Source of the DNA: Podocnemis expansa
Taxonomy: Eukaryota > Chordata > Testudines > Podocnemididae
DNA: 64,000 nucleotides
Assembly (NCBI GenBank): GCA_007922195.1
Contig: ML682031.1
Coordinates: 248,001-312,000, forward strand
Direction: 5' to 3'
A program made the position numbers and the translations under genes. Below are positions 1 to 12,429 of this stretch, piece by piece (the stretch's first letter is position 1; every line of letters begins with the position of its first letter). The notes under the pieces were generated by a model. That model had not been told where the DNA came from. It saw nothing but the letters and a program-made list of their open reading frames with translations, and searched no databases.

Positions 1-2080
1 AGATTCATATCCAGCCTCTCAGAGATTGATTTCTGAACTAAACTGCATGGGTCACCATCAATATGGTAAATGTTGTAAATAACAAACAAAAATGATATTA
101 GAACCAAGTGGACATCTGGGGGAAAAAAACCCCTCAACTTTAAAGATACCTGGATGCCAAATTTTTCTGGAAATCTTAAAACCTTATGACAGAAAATTGA
201 TAAAATAATGGCTTCTATTCTAAAAATAATAAAAATGTTTGAAAACATTATACATATGAAGATCTGGATAATGGGTGGCTTAGTGAACACCTGAATTACT
301 AAAAATGGAGCAGCTGTCTTCATTTAAACTGAGGTCGATCAATATAGCTGTTTATTACAGTGGTTTTTATAAAAGCTCTCCTTTACAGCATCCAGATGCT
401 GTGAAGTTGGATGTCATATATTAAGAAGCAATGATACCACTAATCTTGTTAATCTGTAAAATGCTTAAACATGTGCAAGTGTGAAAAGTTCAAGGTCAAG
501 AAATAAAATATTTTTAGGCAAACAGCAGGATTTATAGGTCATTTGTTCTGTGGATTCCTGACACAAATATTCTTTGAAATCCATTCAAGTTTCGGTAGAA
601 TTTTATTCGAACATATCTAGCTTAAAGGGCAGAGGTGATGAAGGATCTTTCCATGAAAATGAAGCCAGTGTCAGGATTCCTGAAGCTTACTCTAACGATC
701 CTAAAAGTTCAGGCCCATTTTACGCCTTACATATCCATGGAATGAACTTTGTGTGTGTTTTTTCTGGAGATTTTCGTAAAGAAAAGAGTTGCTAACCCAA
801 GAATATGTGAATTAGCGACCATGCAAATTCTGCATTTTGGTTTATACTCTGCTCTTCTCAGGACACTTTTTTTTTTTTTTTTGCATTTATATATATTAAA
901 TAGCATATTACACCATATGCTCATAAATAGATAAAGAACTGACAGTTAAAAGCTCTCTTTCTTTCTTTCTTCTCAATGAGTGGCCAAAATGCTGCAATTG
1001 AGAATGGACGGAATGAAGTAATTTTTTCTTTTTTAAATAGGAAGATTATCAAAGCAGTGAGGATGGCGTGACTAAAGATGAATGGTGCATGCATCTCCTA
1101 ACAAAAGGAAAGAAGGAGAGAGACTGAAGAAACTGGTTCTTCCTTATCAAGTCTATTTTTACTCTTCCTCTAAAAACAGTCAAAGCTGACACTGACAGCG
1201 TAAAGGAGCCTTTTTCATCTCCTCCGTTTCAGTGTGGTCAGGAAAAACCGATTAACTCGCCCCCTGCCCCCCCACATGCACATGCACACAATGCTGGGAC
1301 ACAGAGAAGTGTGTTGTGTCCCATCATCATGCCTAGATGACAGTCATGTTGGACAGAGTCTGTGATTGCACTAATGAGAATGTGGCAGATACAGGCAGGT
1401 GTGAATGCTGGAATAAGTATATCATGGCTCATACCAAAGAAGATATTCAAACCCCACCCCCATGCCTCCTGAAAGAGTATACAACCTCCTCAAATCCCAC
1501 TGAGGTAATCTGGGTGGCTCTGTGATTTCAGCAGTTGGACACTCCCCAAAATAACATCAATAATTGAGGGTTTCTGTAGAGATAAAAGAGGTATTATTGC
1601 CCAGTAAGAAGGAAAACTGATCTTAGCAGAAGCATTTGTCTAGTCACATCATCCAACACTGGGACACTAATTTCCCTCTTCATTAGGTAGCAAGAGGCTT
1701 CTCTCACCCAAGGATGAGTAGCCCGACCAGAAGAGACTAGCTTTTTGTTGATGTCACCCTCTCCCCTAACAATAATCAACCCAAACTATTTCTGCATGAT
1801 GCCTTTCATGTGTTGTATGAATGGCCTCTGTGAAATCGTTCCCATACACAAAAGGACTGGGACAGCTCTATTTGCACATGCAGGAAATGGCTTACTTAGT
1901 CAAAAAGAAGAAATTTAACAGACTACAGACAACCGGGAATTCCAAGTGTCTGAGTGAGATGTAATTATATTTGTTTTACAGCATGCACACTACTTGGAAA
2001 AGGGCCTATGCAAAAATGGCACCCTCTTACTCAACTGAACTGATCCCAGGGTATGCTTGGTTATACAGTATCTGATGCCT
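1..2080. other. AT-rich stretch, no gene recognised
   Basis: No open frame here has a recognisable domain or a convincing pair of splice sites. The sequence is AT-rich and has a poly(T) run near 868-882. The short open frames around 574-795 and 1238-1525 overlap on both strands and show low-complexity composition, as expected by chance. Confidence 0.6.
955..971. repeat. (TTTC)n microsatellite
   Basis: About four tandem copies of CTTT/TTTC are seen directly. Confidence 0.8.
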
Positions 2081-2083
2081 AGG

Positions 2084-2235
2084 ATGGTGGAAAATTTTCC
2101 ATCAAAATGGTTTTTGATGGAAAATAGGATTTTTGCCAAATGACTTGGGAGAAGGGAGTGCCTGCTTTCTGTTGAAAAAAATATAACTTTTCATTGAAAG
2201 GCCAGACACCCAATCACTGAAATGTTTCAGTCTGA
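2084..2235. repeat. GGAAAATTTTCC-type dispersed repeat (possible MITE remnant)
   Basis: The palindrome GGAAAATTTTCCATCA is followed by TTTTTGATGGAAAAT, its near inverted copy, and then A/T-rich sequence. Similar style (GAAAATTTTCC, AAATGTC, TTTTCCATCA) recurs at 14155-14345 and 21250-21475. I infer a dispersed non-autonomous element, but no clean termini or target duplications were found. Confidence 0.3.
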
Positions 2236-2533
2236 AAGTGTCACTATGACATTCTGTGGGAGCCGCAGGTTGGGTGCCTTCTTTCCCCAATGCTGTGCTA
2301 TGGGCTAGGTTTCTCAGCTGGATTACATTTCCCATCATGCACCACTGTGACTCAACAAAAGTGGCTGTAAAAGCAGGATATCATGGCTGCAGGGCTCACT
2401 TCATTTCTGTCCGCTTTCTGGTCTCTCTCAGGGAACCTGTATCAGGTTTTGGGCCTCTTGCCCTTATATGTGTTGTTGAAGACTCTTGCAAGTTTTCCAC
2501 TCAGACTGAGGCATGGATCAGGCTGCTCCAAGC

Positions 2534-2807
2534 CAGGGCTGGCTCTTTTGCTTTGACACCCCCTCCTCCCACAGAGGAGGTGGGGGGGGGAGAACCTGGC
2601 CTCCGCTCTGGGCTGGCTCAGCCCACTCCCAGGGAGGAACAACCGGCCCGGGGAGAGCGGATACTGGCCTCTCAGCTGGCCTGCTCCACCCCGGTCGACT
2701 GTTTCTTGTTCTGGGGGTGGGATGAGCCAGCCCAGAGCAGGGGTGCCACATGCCAAAGTGGTACCCCCAGCCAGTGCCTCACTGGCTTATCAGTAGAGCC
2801 AGCCCTG
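2534..2807. mobile_element. Short hAT-like DNA element, CAGGGCTGGCTCT termini
   Basis: The left end reads CAGGGCTGGCTCT and the right end reads AGAGCCAGCCCTG, a perfect 13-bp terminal inverted repeat. Flanking 8-mers are CTCCAAGC (2526-2533) and CTCCAAAA (2808-2815). They match at 6 of 8 positions, consistent with an aged 8-bp hAT target duplication. The 274-bp body is GC-rich and has no transposase. The open frames at 2256-2876 cross the element boundary and are spurious. Confidence 0.6.
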
Positions 2808-2879
2808 CTCCAAAACTACCAACCACTTACTATCCTGCAGGTCTGCCCGAGTTTGGGAAACTGTGATCAGTCATGAACA

Positions 2880-3890
2880 GCCGCCTTCTTAAAACAAATA
2901 ATTGCCACTTGCCAGTCCTACATAGGCAACCTGCTTGACCTTCAACAGCAATACATTTGTAACACACTCTCTCCCCTCACCGCCTTCTCTGTCTTTATTT
3001 TGTGAGTTATGGGTACTGATTTATTAGCTAAAAAGTCTCAAAAACCCCAAATTAGCCTTCAACAGCAGGTTTTGGACAGCAAAGTATACAGGAGATGTAA
3101 AGCCTTGAAGCTTGATTTATCATCAAGAAAGGCGAACTACAGGCTAGTATTAGGTCTCCCAGTTTAAGCTGCCCAGACCTCTGATTTGATGCGTTCACAG
3201 TTAGTTAATGTGGCTGTGCATTCCCCACTCCCAGTCTCATTACATTCAGATCTCAGCACTAAGCACACTGTTAAGCATTGTAATTCTTTCTTTATTAGAT
3301 TCAGGTACATAAATAGGATCCCAGGGAGCACTGTGAATTTTGGTCATTATTTCTCTGCTCGAGCTATGCTCATCTGCCTGCTGTGAGGACGATCACTGAC
3401 TTACCCCACACCCCTGTGGGACCCGTTATTCATTATATTACATTGTATAGTGCAAAGTAAATAAATAACATTAAAGTGCTAAATTTATTCATTGAAATGA
3501 GTTGTGTTCATATACTGGAGCCATTCCTTAAATCAAGGAAATGCTATTAACAGGTACTCCATAAGGATATGGAAAACATTCATTCTAATAAGACTGCAAT
3601 AAAGCAAGATGGCTACATAATGATGAAGACAACATGTTTGTGCAGAAGGACAGTTATTTTGGTAACTCAGCCAGCCGCATAGCTTTTGTTAATGGACATA
3701 GAGGGCTTTAGTATCTTATAGTACCATTTCTGAGTTATTAATTTAAATCATTACTGTATATGGTTTTAAATTGTTACTGTTTGAATGGCTAGAGAGATGA
3801 GTGGAGGCAGATCCTATAAATTGTAGGCAACGTATAGACATAACGCAACAGTATTCACCCTCAGAGCATGTATATTTTAGGGCAGACATG
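2880..3890. other. No gene recognised
   Basis: Unique-looking AT-rich DNA with no recognisable repeat terminus or coding motif. GTAGGTAGGTAG at about 3898 begins the next repeat region. Confidence 0.5.
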
Positions 3891-3894
3891 GTCT

Positions 3895-4035
3895 ATAGGT
3901 AGGTAGGTACTAGAATCTTCATTTAGTAGAAGGATAAAATGGAGACAGGGAAGTAAAATGAGGAAGATACAGATGGTGTAAATGGCAGAGCTGAGATCTG
4001 AGCTTTGGCTCCTGGTCTGTTGCTCTGAGGAACCA
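3895..4035 (-). repeat. MIR/CORE-SINE-like fragment
   Basis: The stretch with GGAGACAGGGAAGTAAAAT, AATGGCAGAGCTGAGATC and GGCTCCTGGTCTGTTGCTCT resembles the tRNA-related half of amniote MIR/CORE SINEs read in reverse (cagagCTGAGATCTGAaC...). It ends in a poly(A) run at 4036-4052. Divergence is high. Confidence 0.5.
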
Positions 4036-4237
4036 AAAAAAAAAAAAAAAAAGACATCAAGAAAGTAGCTTTTACAAAAATATTTATGAACATTAAATTG
4101 ATTTCAAAACTACGGGGCATATCGATACCAATGTCTTGAACCTGCTCTTGTGCTTTTCTTATATTAGTGCAACTTCCCTGACCCAATTAGTTACTCATTA
4201 TTTGCATCAGCATTAAGTCAGTCTTGAAATGACAAGA

Positions 4238-4610
4238 GTATGAGGGCTGGAGGGGACCTCAGAGGTCACCTAGTCCAACTCCCTCTCCAAAGCAGAACCA
4301 ATACCAACTAAATCATACCAGCCAGGGTTTTGTGATGCAGCGTTAACAACCTCAAGGATGCAGACTCCACCACCTCCCTAGGTAACCCGTTCCAGCACTT
4401 CACCACTCTCCAGTGAAAACGTTTTCCTGTTATACAGCATAGACCTCCCCTACTACAGCCTGAGACCATTGCTCCTAGCAGTCATCTGTCACCAGTGAGA
4501 ACAGTCTACTTCCATCATCCTTGGAAAAACCCCTTTCAGGTAGTTAAAGACGATCATCAAATCCCCCCTCACTCTTCTCTTCCACAGAACAACAAACCTA
4601 GTCCCCAAAA
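4238..4610 (-). mobile_element. CR1 LINE 3' fragment
   Basis: Reading in reverse gives the CR1 3' end. On the plus strand it appears as GAGGGCTGGAGGGGACCTCA, AGAGGTCACCTAGTCCAACT and CACCTCCCTAGGTAACCCGT. The same order of blocks is seen at 48.4 kb and, in the opposite orientation, at 63.0-63.3 kb. The copy is 5'-truncated and stops exactly where a PLE tail begins. Confidence 0.85.
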
Positions 4611-5010
4611 TCCAAAGAGGCAAATGTGTTAACCTCATTCAGTAAAAACAAACAAGGAGTCCTGTAGTACTTAAACACTAACAAACATATTTATTGCATG
4701 AGCTTTCGTGGCAGAAAATCCCAATTCATCAGATGCTTTCAAGACTGGGAACATACAGAATGGGAGGAAATAAATGAAGGGAAGTGAAAGTCATAGGAAC
4801 AAGTCAGACTGTAATAGCTATTAGATGACTTGTATTACCCTGCGTTTATTTCCTCTCATTCTGTATATTCCCCCATCTTAAAAGCATCTGATGAAGTGGG
4901 ATTTTCTCCTATGAAAGCTCATGGGTTAAAATAATTTGTTAGTCTTTAAGTGTCACAGGAGTCCTTGCTTGTTTTACTGAACTAAACCAATATTGCTGCC
5001 CCTTTGGAAG
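4611..5010. mobile_element. Head-to-head inverted pair of Penelope-like 3' tails
   Basis: The left arm (about 4611-4760) is the reverse complement of the PLE tail (TCCAAAGAGGCAAATGTGTT ... AACAAGGAGTCCTGTAG ... CATGAGCTTTCGTGG). The right arm (about 4850-5010) is the same tail on the plus strand (CATCTGATGAAGTGGGATTT ... ATGAAAGCTCATGGG ... CTGCCCCTTTGGAAG). The tail matches the 3' end of the PLE at 53.5-56.2 kb. Arms differ by scattered substitutions, so the pair is old. The centre retains AGAATGGGAGGAAATAAATG and its inverted counterpart. Confidence 0.85.
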
Positions 5011-6220
5011 TTCCTAAACCCAAAATTTCATCCTTCATTTAAGACCAAAACCCAGTGAATTCAAAGGAAATCTTTCCGCTTATTGCAAGAGGCTATGAAT
5101 CAAGCCACTAGATAAGATTGTCACAGGCACATTACAACTACTTACATATCACATAGGCAGATAAGGAGAGAGAAAACAGACAGCTAGATTAGATAAGGAA
5201 ACTTTAGAGAGATGCAGTTTTAAATAGCCAACTGCACAAATGAGTAAGCCAGAGCTATCAATCCAGGCTCTACGAAGTCCTCCGTCCATTTGAGTGAAAA
5301 GTCATTTCTCCCAACATCACTCACTAAAAGAAATGTATAAATGTTAATAAAATTTTTAAAAGGTCAGGTCACTACTTCCTGTAACATATGTCAGGAGGAA
5401 AACAATTCATCCCAGTATCAGGTCACCATGGGACAGCAGTGACATTAAAGAAAGGAGGAACTGGCACTCTCTTCATCCAGAATTAGTAAAATGGATTCAT
5501 TTTGGTTTTGTGTGGCTTGCTCTGGTGTGACAGCAAGCCAAGTTAATGGGGAATTTATCAATGCAAACCACCAGTCGGCACAGCTGCCTACTTTGTATCA
5601 GAGAAGTCAGGCATGCCGGAAAGCACAAAGATACAAACTGCTATTAAAAATGAAAAGTAAGTGTTCAGCAAAGGTGTTTAGAAATTCCACTAATTCAAGT
5701 CTGAGGCGCAGTGGCATGGCAGCCATATTAGGAGAAAGAGACTTATGTTACGTAAGTATGTAAGAAGCCTGGCATCCAATCACCCAGTGTGAAATCTCAG
5801 CTTTTAAAGGACAAGCACCAGTGCCTTTAAAGTTCATGATCACGTGCACACTGCACCCAGAATAATAGTCTGTGATCATATTGTTCACCGTTCTTCTAGG
5901 GATTTGTCTCGTCTCAAATGAGAGGTGGTTTTTATTGATCATTGAGGCCTTCACAAGGTGAAGATGACATGTGAACAGAGAATATCCAATGACTTGAACA
6001 TCTTCTCATAATTTGAGACTGTAAAGTCAAATATATAATATGTACAGGTCACAATGACATTCCAAATAACCATCCAAAGTTACATTTTAAGTTCATGTTT
6101 TACTTTTTTTTTTTTTTTTTTTGCCATTTTATAGATTTTTGACAGCAGGATAGTCCAGTCGGAATGCCTGCTTCATTAACCATTTAACAACTGCACTCAT
6201 GTTTCATTAGAGACTTCTTA
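5011..6220. other. No gene recognised
   Basis: The longest frame (5491-5763, plus) ends near a consensus-like donor (TTAC|GTAAGTATG) but has no recognisable protein content. A poly(T) run lies near 6104-6122. Confidence 0.5.
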
Positions 6221-6490
6221 GGCCTGGTCTATACTTACTGGGAAATTCAGAAGCAGTCAACAGGAGTTACAAAGTTTTGTAATTAACTTTGACCTCCTAA
6301 ATACTCTTCTGCATCTCTACTACACTGCACTGACGTACCCATCAATGCAGCACTGCACTTTTTTAGGAGGTGGTTTTATGCAATCAATTTCCGCATCAAC
6401 TGAGCAAGCCTTCGCTTCTGCTCAATCAATCCTGATAAATCCATCTAGTGGCGGTGAATTTGCTGTCATCATGCAGGCATACCCTTAAAC
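6221..6490. mobile_element. Non-autonomous DNA transposon (GGTCTACACT-type MITE)
   Basis: It begins GGCCTGGTCTATACTTACTG and contains TTTTTTAGGAGGTGGTTTTA, AATCAATTT and GGCGGTGAATTTGCTGTCAT. The same blocks in the same order (GTCTACACTGGTGGTGAAAT, GGAGGAGGTTTTATTAGATC, GGTGGTGAATTTGACATAGT) occur at 40465-40735, so both belong to one family. No transposase is present and the superfamily is not established. Confidence 0.65.
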
Positions 6491-6894
6491 AAATTATAGC
6501 TGTGTCTTTTCTTCTCTAAACATATTGGAATTAGATTTCTCTAATAATCTAAATTGAGATGTATGCTAATAGGACCTATGTATGGAAATGGAAAGATACA
6601 CAACTGGAAAAAGTGAATTAATAAAAGAGCTGATAAAATTTTTTTCAGCTGTAAGGCATTTGCAAATGTCATCTTTGCAAAGCCAATTTTTTGTTGCTGT
6701 TATGATATACAACCAACAGTTGTCAAAAGTGTCAATCCCCACTTGAATAAATCACACTTAAAATGTGTTCACTGATCCGTGTAAGAACAGATTATTAAAA
6801 CTTGGAGCTTCTTACTTTTTTGACACTTAACACATTGCCTGTAGAGAGCTGGGAAAGTGTGCAAGTGAAAGTTAATGGCTAAACATCTCAAGCA

Positions 6895-7073
6895 GTCGCA
6901 GAAGTCAGAAATGGAAAAGACTTTCTGGCTCATCCATTCTATTTCTCTGCCAAAGCAAGACTGTTTCCTATGGTGTATTTTTAGAATGTTTTATACTATC
7001 TAGTTTTAAAAGATGGGGCTTCCACAACCACCCCAGGAAAACCATTCCAGACTCATCTGAAAAGTCACTGATA
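6895..7073 (-). mobile_element. CR1 LINE fragment
   Basis: Reverse-strand CR1 3' region. The plus strand shows AGAAATGGAAAAGACTTTCT, ATCCATTCTATTTCTCTGCC, CTAGTTTTAAAAGATGGGGC and AACCATTCCAGACTCATCTG. It is diverged and is truncated where the next PLE pair starts. Confidence 0.65.
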
Positions 7074-7268
7074 CACAGTAAAACAAGTAACGACTCCTGT
7101 GGCACTCTTAAAAAGACTAACAAATTTATTTATTGTAGAAGCTTTCATGGGTGAAATGGGATCCTCTCTCACAAAAGCTCATATGATAAATAAATTAGTC
7201 TTTGTTAGTACCACTGATTCCTTGTTTGTTTTGCTGAACTAGATTAACATGGCTACCCCCTTTGGAAC
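7074..7268. mobile_element. Head-to-head inverted pair of Penelope-like tails (short)
   Basis: The left arm is the reverse tail (AAACAAGTAACGACTCCTGT ... GACTAACAAATTTATTTATT ... GAAGCTTTCATGG). The right arm is the forward tail (CAAAAGCTCATATGATAAAT ... TTCCTTGTTTGTTTTGCTGA ... GGCTACCCCCTTTGG). The centre is deleted to the stem/GAAA region, which makes this the most compact pair of this family. Confidence 0.8.
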
Positions 7269-7269
7269 T

Positions 7270-8500
7270 TGAAATACAGTAGTCATTTTTGTAATCTTTG
7301 CTAGTTTTCAGCAGAACCAATAATATTAGTAGTTACACTTGCTTTCGAATAATGAACATGCCAGTGTCAACACTTGGTTTTGAAGAAAAGAGACAGAGCT
7401 TCTGAAGGTTTCTATCTATCTAGGTTCTTATGCCCCTCACATTGACACACACTTCATTTTACTATAATAATCAAGTGCCTCATTAAAAAGAACAGCTGGC
7501 AACTGAGCGTTTTCACTGCTGTCTGCATAAATTAAAGGAAGTATCATTAAAAATGGACACACCAAATTCAGTGGGAAATTTAATACAGTGTTTGTTTCCA
7601 AGAATGACACTGTAAAAAAGGTAAAACAGATGATCACTGCTCATTCCCTTAAAGCTGTCCATTGCTTTTCTTTTTTTTTTTGCTGCAATTCTTACAGACA
7701 TACAATTCCCTGTGGCCCAAAGATCCTATTTGTATAAGACCATAAACTAGTTTATCACTACCCGTTCAACTTTTTAAAAGATCAGTGTAAGTTACATTTT
7801 GTTAGGCTCCTTTTTTGAAAAATCTTTAACCTTCCCTGCAAATTCTTAAACTCATTTCAAGGCTCTTTTGCATATCATTAACATTTCAGTCTATTATTTC
7901 TAGCTCTACGCAGACTGACTCATCAAACATGCTTTACTTTTTGTCCTTGAATTACAGGCAACAAAAGAAGTGAGAGAATGGGAAATGGGATTAATATATT
8001 TGAAGCGAAAGTGAAATATCCATTAATGTTTCAGAAGATATGATTATGTATCATAAGACTGACACAATATAAGGTTAACAAAAAGTTTTCTTAAGGTTTA
8101 TCGATACTGGTAGAACCAACTGAATAAATCTATGATTATACCTAGGAGATACTATTTGCATATCATCCTATAATTTACTCTACCTTGTCCTCTGACTGCT
8201 GACACTAGGAAATTCTGAGATGAATAACAAAATTAGTAACTTAAAACAAAAAAACCTGAGAGATACTATGCAGAGGAAAAATAAAACGAAGATAATTAGT
8301 TCATGTCCTTTTTGACATTTGCTTTAACAAGAAGAGACTCCGATGGTGCTCTCTACCTTATTTGCAGTTCAGAAGGCAGAATATATGTTTGTGCTGATAC
8401 CTATCAGCATGTGGCATTTAGCTGTAGGTGTAGGTATTCCCTGGTCTGTCACTATATTTGTTATGTAATGCAACACTCCTGTAGAAACATTTGTTTCTGG
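7270..8500. other. No gene recognised
   Basis: AT-rich sequence. Short open frames at 7437-7701 (minus) and 8303-8509 (plus) have no motif or flanking splice signal that I trust. Confidence 0.5.
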
Positions 8501-8504
8501 CTTT

Positions 8505-9013
8505 TGTGACAAACGGGGAGCTCAGTCACCGTGGGCCCTGCACTTTAGGTCCCAGCAGCCAGCTGGAACCCAGCTTTCCCACCTCCAAACCCTCAAAGCC
8601 ACAATTCCCCCAGTCCCTCCTGCGCTGGGGTTGGGCTCACTAGGCCTGACGTCGCTGGGCCTGGGGCCCTAAAGCCCCTCTGGGTGAGCTTGTCCTGGCT
8701 ACCTGTATCTCCCAGGTGCAGGTAGCAACAGCTACTAGTCAGCTTCGTCCAGCTCAGCAATCCTTTGCTCTGCTCTGCTACAAGCACGCTCCACTCCTAG
8801 ATCCTCCTCCTACAGACACCACACCCAAAACTGTCTCTGCCTGCAACAGAGGCTTTTATTTGCTGTGGTTAATTCCCCTAATTGGGCTCATGTGCCTTAA
8901 TTAACCTAGAGTAGCCCCACCTTGCTAAGCCAGGAAACAGGGCTTTGCTGAGCCTGGGGCTGACAAACCTGCTCTCCAACACTCTCTTGTAGCTATCAGG
9001 CTTGACTCTGTCA
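8505..9013 (-). mobile_element. Possible solo LTR
   Basis: A GC-richer block about 0.5 kb long starts TGTGACAAAC and ends CTCTGTCA, so it has TG...CA ends with TGACA/TGTCA inverted termini. On the minus strand AATAAAAG lies about 150 bp in from the end (plus-strand CTTTTATT near 8853-8860), a typical TATA or poly(A) position in a U3-R unit. No target duplication could be recognised and no internal retroviral region adjoins it, so the call rests on ends and composition. Confidence 0.4.
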
Positions 9014-12000
9014 CTCCATATTTATTGGGTCAGTTGACTCTGGACGCCCACTGAAAGCTTATCATCAGGGTAGAAAGAAGAGGACAAAGAATGCAATGCA
9101 AACATAGCAGTAAATGTTCTCTAAGCAAGGGAGTCTGGGCTTGAAAACCTGCACTACACCAAATTTGCAGAATCCTTTTCACTTATACTTCCTTCAAGCA
9201 AGTGGTCCCGTTCCCCCCCCCCAATAAAATTGCTCATTCAATGTCCCAAAATTTCACAATGTTCATCCTTGTGAAAAGAGTATAAGCAAGAAGATTTTGC
9301 ATCTGGTAAATGTTCGTGCCAATCTGGCAACACTCCATAAAAGTGAAAATTTTTGAAAGTCATTAAATCAACTCAACATAACACTGAAGATGTTGGCTAT
9401 CTATTAGAAAGAAAGTTGAGTTAAATGCCTTACCACACAAGCCATGGTATCACTAACAACAGTAAAAGCTACTGAGATTGAGGCAAGTGAACAGTACCTA
9501 CCATGAAATCAAGGGTATGAAAGACCCTCTCTCCTAGCCGTGTCTCAGTTCTACTCTTTCCATGTGATCCAGGACTGGTGCAAATTGTCACAGCTCTCTT
9601 GAAAACTCAGAAAACAACAAACATCTGACATTTTACACAAATTGAGGATCTTTCCCAGAGTTGTTTTCTCGAATCTTGCATTGCTTTAGACCAGCTCATA
9701 GTGGTATCTTTGTTAGTTTTCTAATAGAAATCTATAGAGGCAATGTAACGAGGCAGACCAGCACATCAGAAAGAGTGCAGAAGGAAAGGTGTTTCTGTGA
9801 CACTCTCTCTGAAAATGGAATCACTCCCACCCCCACACCGTAAACCTTGCTGCGTCAGAAATACTTCAGAGGGATGATGGGACAATGAAGATGTTTAGGA
9901 GCAGTACAAATGTAATGCCATTGCAGTAGGGTGATTTTAGGTGACAGGAGCCCAGCTCTGCCTGGTCAATGGCTGATGAACTGTGGCACAGGGCCCAAGA
10001 CCAAGTAATAGCAAGATTCAAATCCCCATCAGTTTAGCATGAAGCCTTCTTCATTTCCTTCACCACCATCTCCTGCTGGACTCGTTACACTCACAGCTAT
10101 AGCCCTGGATTGCTGCCCTCTTTCTGACCTCTAGAGTAGGCAAGAAAGTTTGGCACACGAATTTTGGAGACATCCTTCTCTGTGCTTTATATGGGAAACA
10201 GAGAAATTCCATGAGCATTTTGATACCAGTGACTGGGGCTACATATCAAGTGGAGAGAAAACTTTTTGCTTTTTCTTTTATTTCATACTCCTCTTTAAAG
10301 ATATAATGGCTCCCTCAACAGAAGAGGGGACAGTAAACAGAACTCTGTACAGAAATAGCAAAAAGTAATGACAAGAACTGTCAATGCTTTCCTGCCCTGG
10401 ATATTGGTTTGCTACTTGCCATGTTTACTCAAATTGAGAGCAATGGGCATCATTGTAATTTAAGCATAATAAATCCTGAAAGATGGCAATTTTCCAACAG
10501 GTATATAGGGAACCGCTTTCCTACCACCATAATGCAGCTGGGCAATGCAACTGCCTTAGGACAGCATGTGAGCATGTCCTTCCCACTGCACAGTGGGCTC
10601 CAACAGGAGCTAACCATAATGCCTGCCCCAGGGAGCTTCCTTGAAGCAGCCAGGCTTCAGCCATCTCTAAAGAACAAGCATCTCCTATTAGAACCAAAGT
10701 GACACTGAACTCGTGGGTTGTTCACCAATAACTCAATACAAGCCCCCTCTGGGCCACTGGCTGTTTCAACACACTACACAAGAGAGGCAGCCTTGAGGCA
10801 CAGAGCTTCACAACTTTCCATACAACCCTCCCCAAAAAATCTCTGTGGGCTTCAGCAAAGAGAGGAGGCAGCCACATTAACCTATGTAATGATGAACATT
10901 TGTCTGTGGCAAACGGGGTCTCTGTGAGGCGGCTTGTCATCTGAAGTGGGATTCCCTCCCTCTTTTTTTTTGTAATGATATGGTTATCAAAAATATCAAA
11001 AGATGCACAGTAAAAAGACTCTTCAGCCAAAGGTCAAGGGGATTTTCATGATCTCATGTTTATTTCCTTTCTTCATTTTTCCTCAAAATATCTTGCCTCT
11101 AAACGGTCACAGTGTAGTCACAATTTTAAAACTAAGTTGCATTATATTTATACACATTTTTAAACCTCTCTTCTAACAATCTTGTGACTGTGCCACACAT
11201 ACACAACCAGCCTGTTCCTCATCTATTGGCGCATTTAACATTAGCACAGATTTTGTTTGTTGTTTCTTCTGTTTCCCACTCTCATACCTTTCTGAAACTG
11301 ACACGGTGCCTGTTATTATTAGAAACTGAAAGAAACCTACTCCACCATCTCCCAGAGAGCTACAAAGCAGAGGAAATTGGGGAATCAAAATATCTGCTCT
11401 GTCTTAAGCAGCAAAGAGAGTTATGAAAGACTTGTGTGCGTGCATCTGTGTGCGCACATGCCTGTGGGCAGACCCAGCCTTCCCCAGACTGCCAAAGGGC
11501 CATGACTGGACTAGTGGTAGCGACTTATGCTAAGTGGCTTGGCCTGGACTAGACCATACCCCGGAAGGGAAGAGGTAAGAAAGGACTCAGCTGGAGGGCT
11601 GAGCTCTGGACTGGAGACCAGAAAGATGGAGCACAAGCCACCGGATGGGAGTGCCACTTGAGCAATTCCCCAGTTTCATCACCATGAGGTGCCGATCCAG
11701 CGGGTCGTGTGCTGGCACCCGTCTACAGTACCATATTACCAACTTGATGCAGAGTATCATGAAGTCATGCAGCCGAACTCCAACGACTGCTTTCGTTCAC
11801 CTGCCTAAAGAAATACGCAGAGCTACAAACATACTCTTTAGGCTGTACATCTGCACCTGCTCTAAGACGGAGTGAAACAGGAAATGGAGAAAGAGATCAT
11901 TCATTGCCCAAATTGGTTGATTATGGTACCTGGAGAGTGATCAGAGAGGAAGTGTGAAAAAGCAGCACTGGGATAAGAGACCCTGCCCGTAAAAGTAAAA

Positions 12001-12425
12001 GGCATATTTATGGCACAGACTGAATATTACAGGACAAGAAAACATAGGCGTTCCATTTTCACACAAAGGCTTTATGGAGGAGCAATTTGAATTCACTGCT
12101 GATGCAGAGAGAACAACATCAACTGCAGCACCATGAACACAACTTTCTGACTCTTCTTTGGAGGAGCAACATGCTTTTAATTTGGAGCTCTCCCATCCAC
12201 ATACTACCTGCCCCCACTTCTGCAACATATTATGAGATCTGACACCATATCATAGCCAGCAGAAGCTGCTGATTCTCTTCTGTACCACCCGCTGCATAGG
12301 CCCCAGGAGTAGATGGCCAGATCATTTTACCTAGGAGGTTCACAGACTGGTAGGAATTGTATCCCGAAGGGCTTCAGGAAATCTGAAGTGGAAGACAGGC
12401 GTGGCAAATTATTTTAACAAAAATC
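9014..12425. other. Unique-looking DNA, no gene recognised
   Basis: Several 60-100 codon frames exist (for example 10409-10702 plus, 10722-11030 minus, 11941-12228 minus). They overlap on opposite strands, carry no domain and are not joined by good splice sites. A polypurine to polypyrimidine run is seen near 10960-10975. Confidence 0.5.
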
Positions 12426-12429
12426 TAAG

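Noticed and set aside
2256..2876. 206-codon plus-strand frame
   Set aside because: Crosses the boundary of the hAT-like element at 2534-2807 and has no domain; GC effect.
5700..5763. Plus-strand donor TTAC|GTAAGTATG at the end of a 90-codon frame
   Set aside because: Preceding sequence does not look coding and no acceptor is evident.
9430..9490. Minus-strand donor GTGTG|GTAAGG with a 20-codon open frame
   Set aside because: No acceptable acceptor and the peptide is not recognisable.
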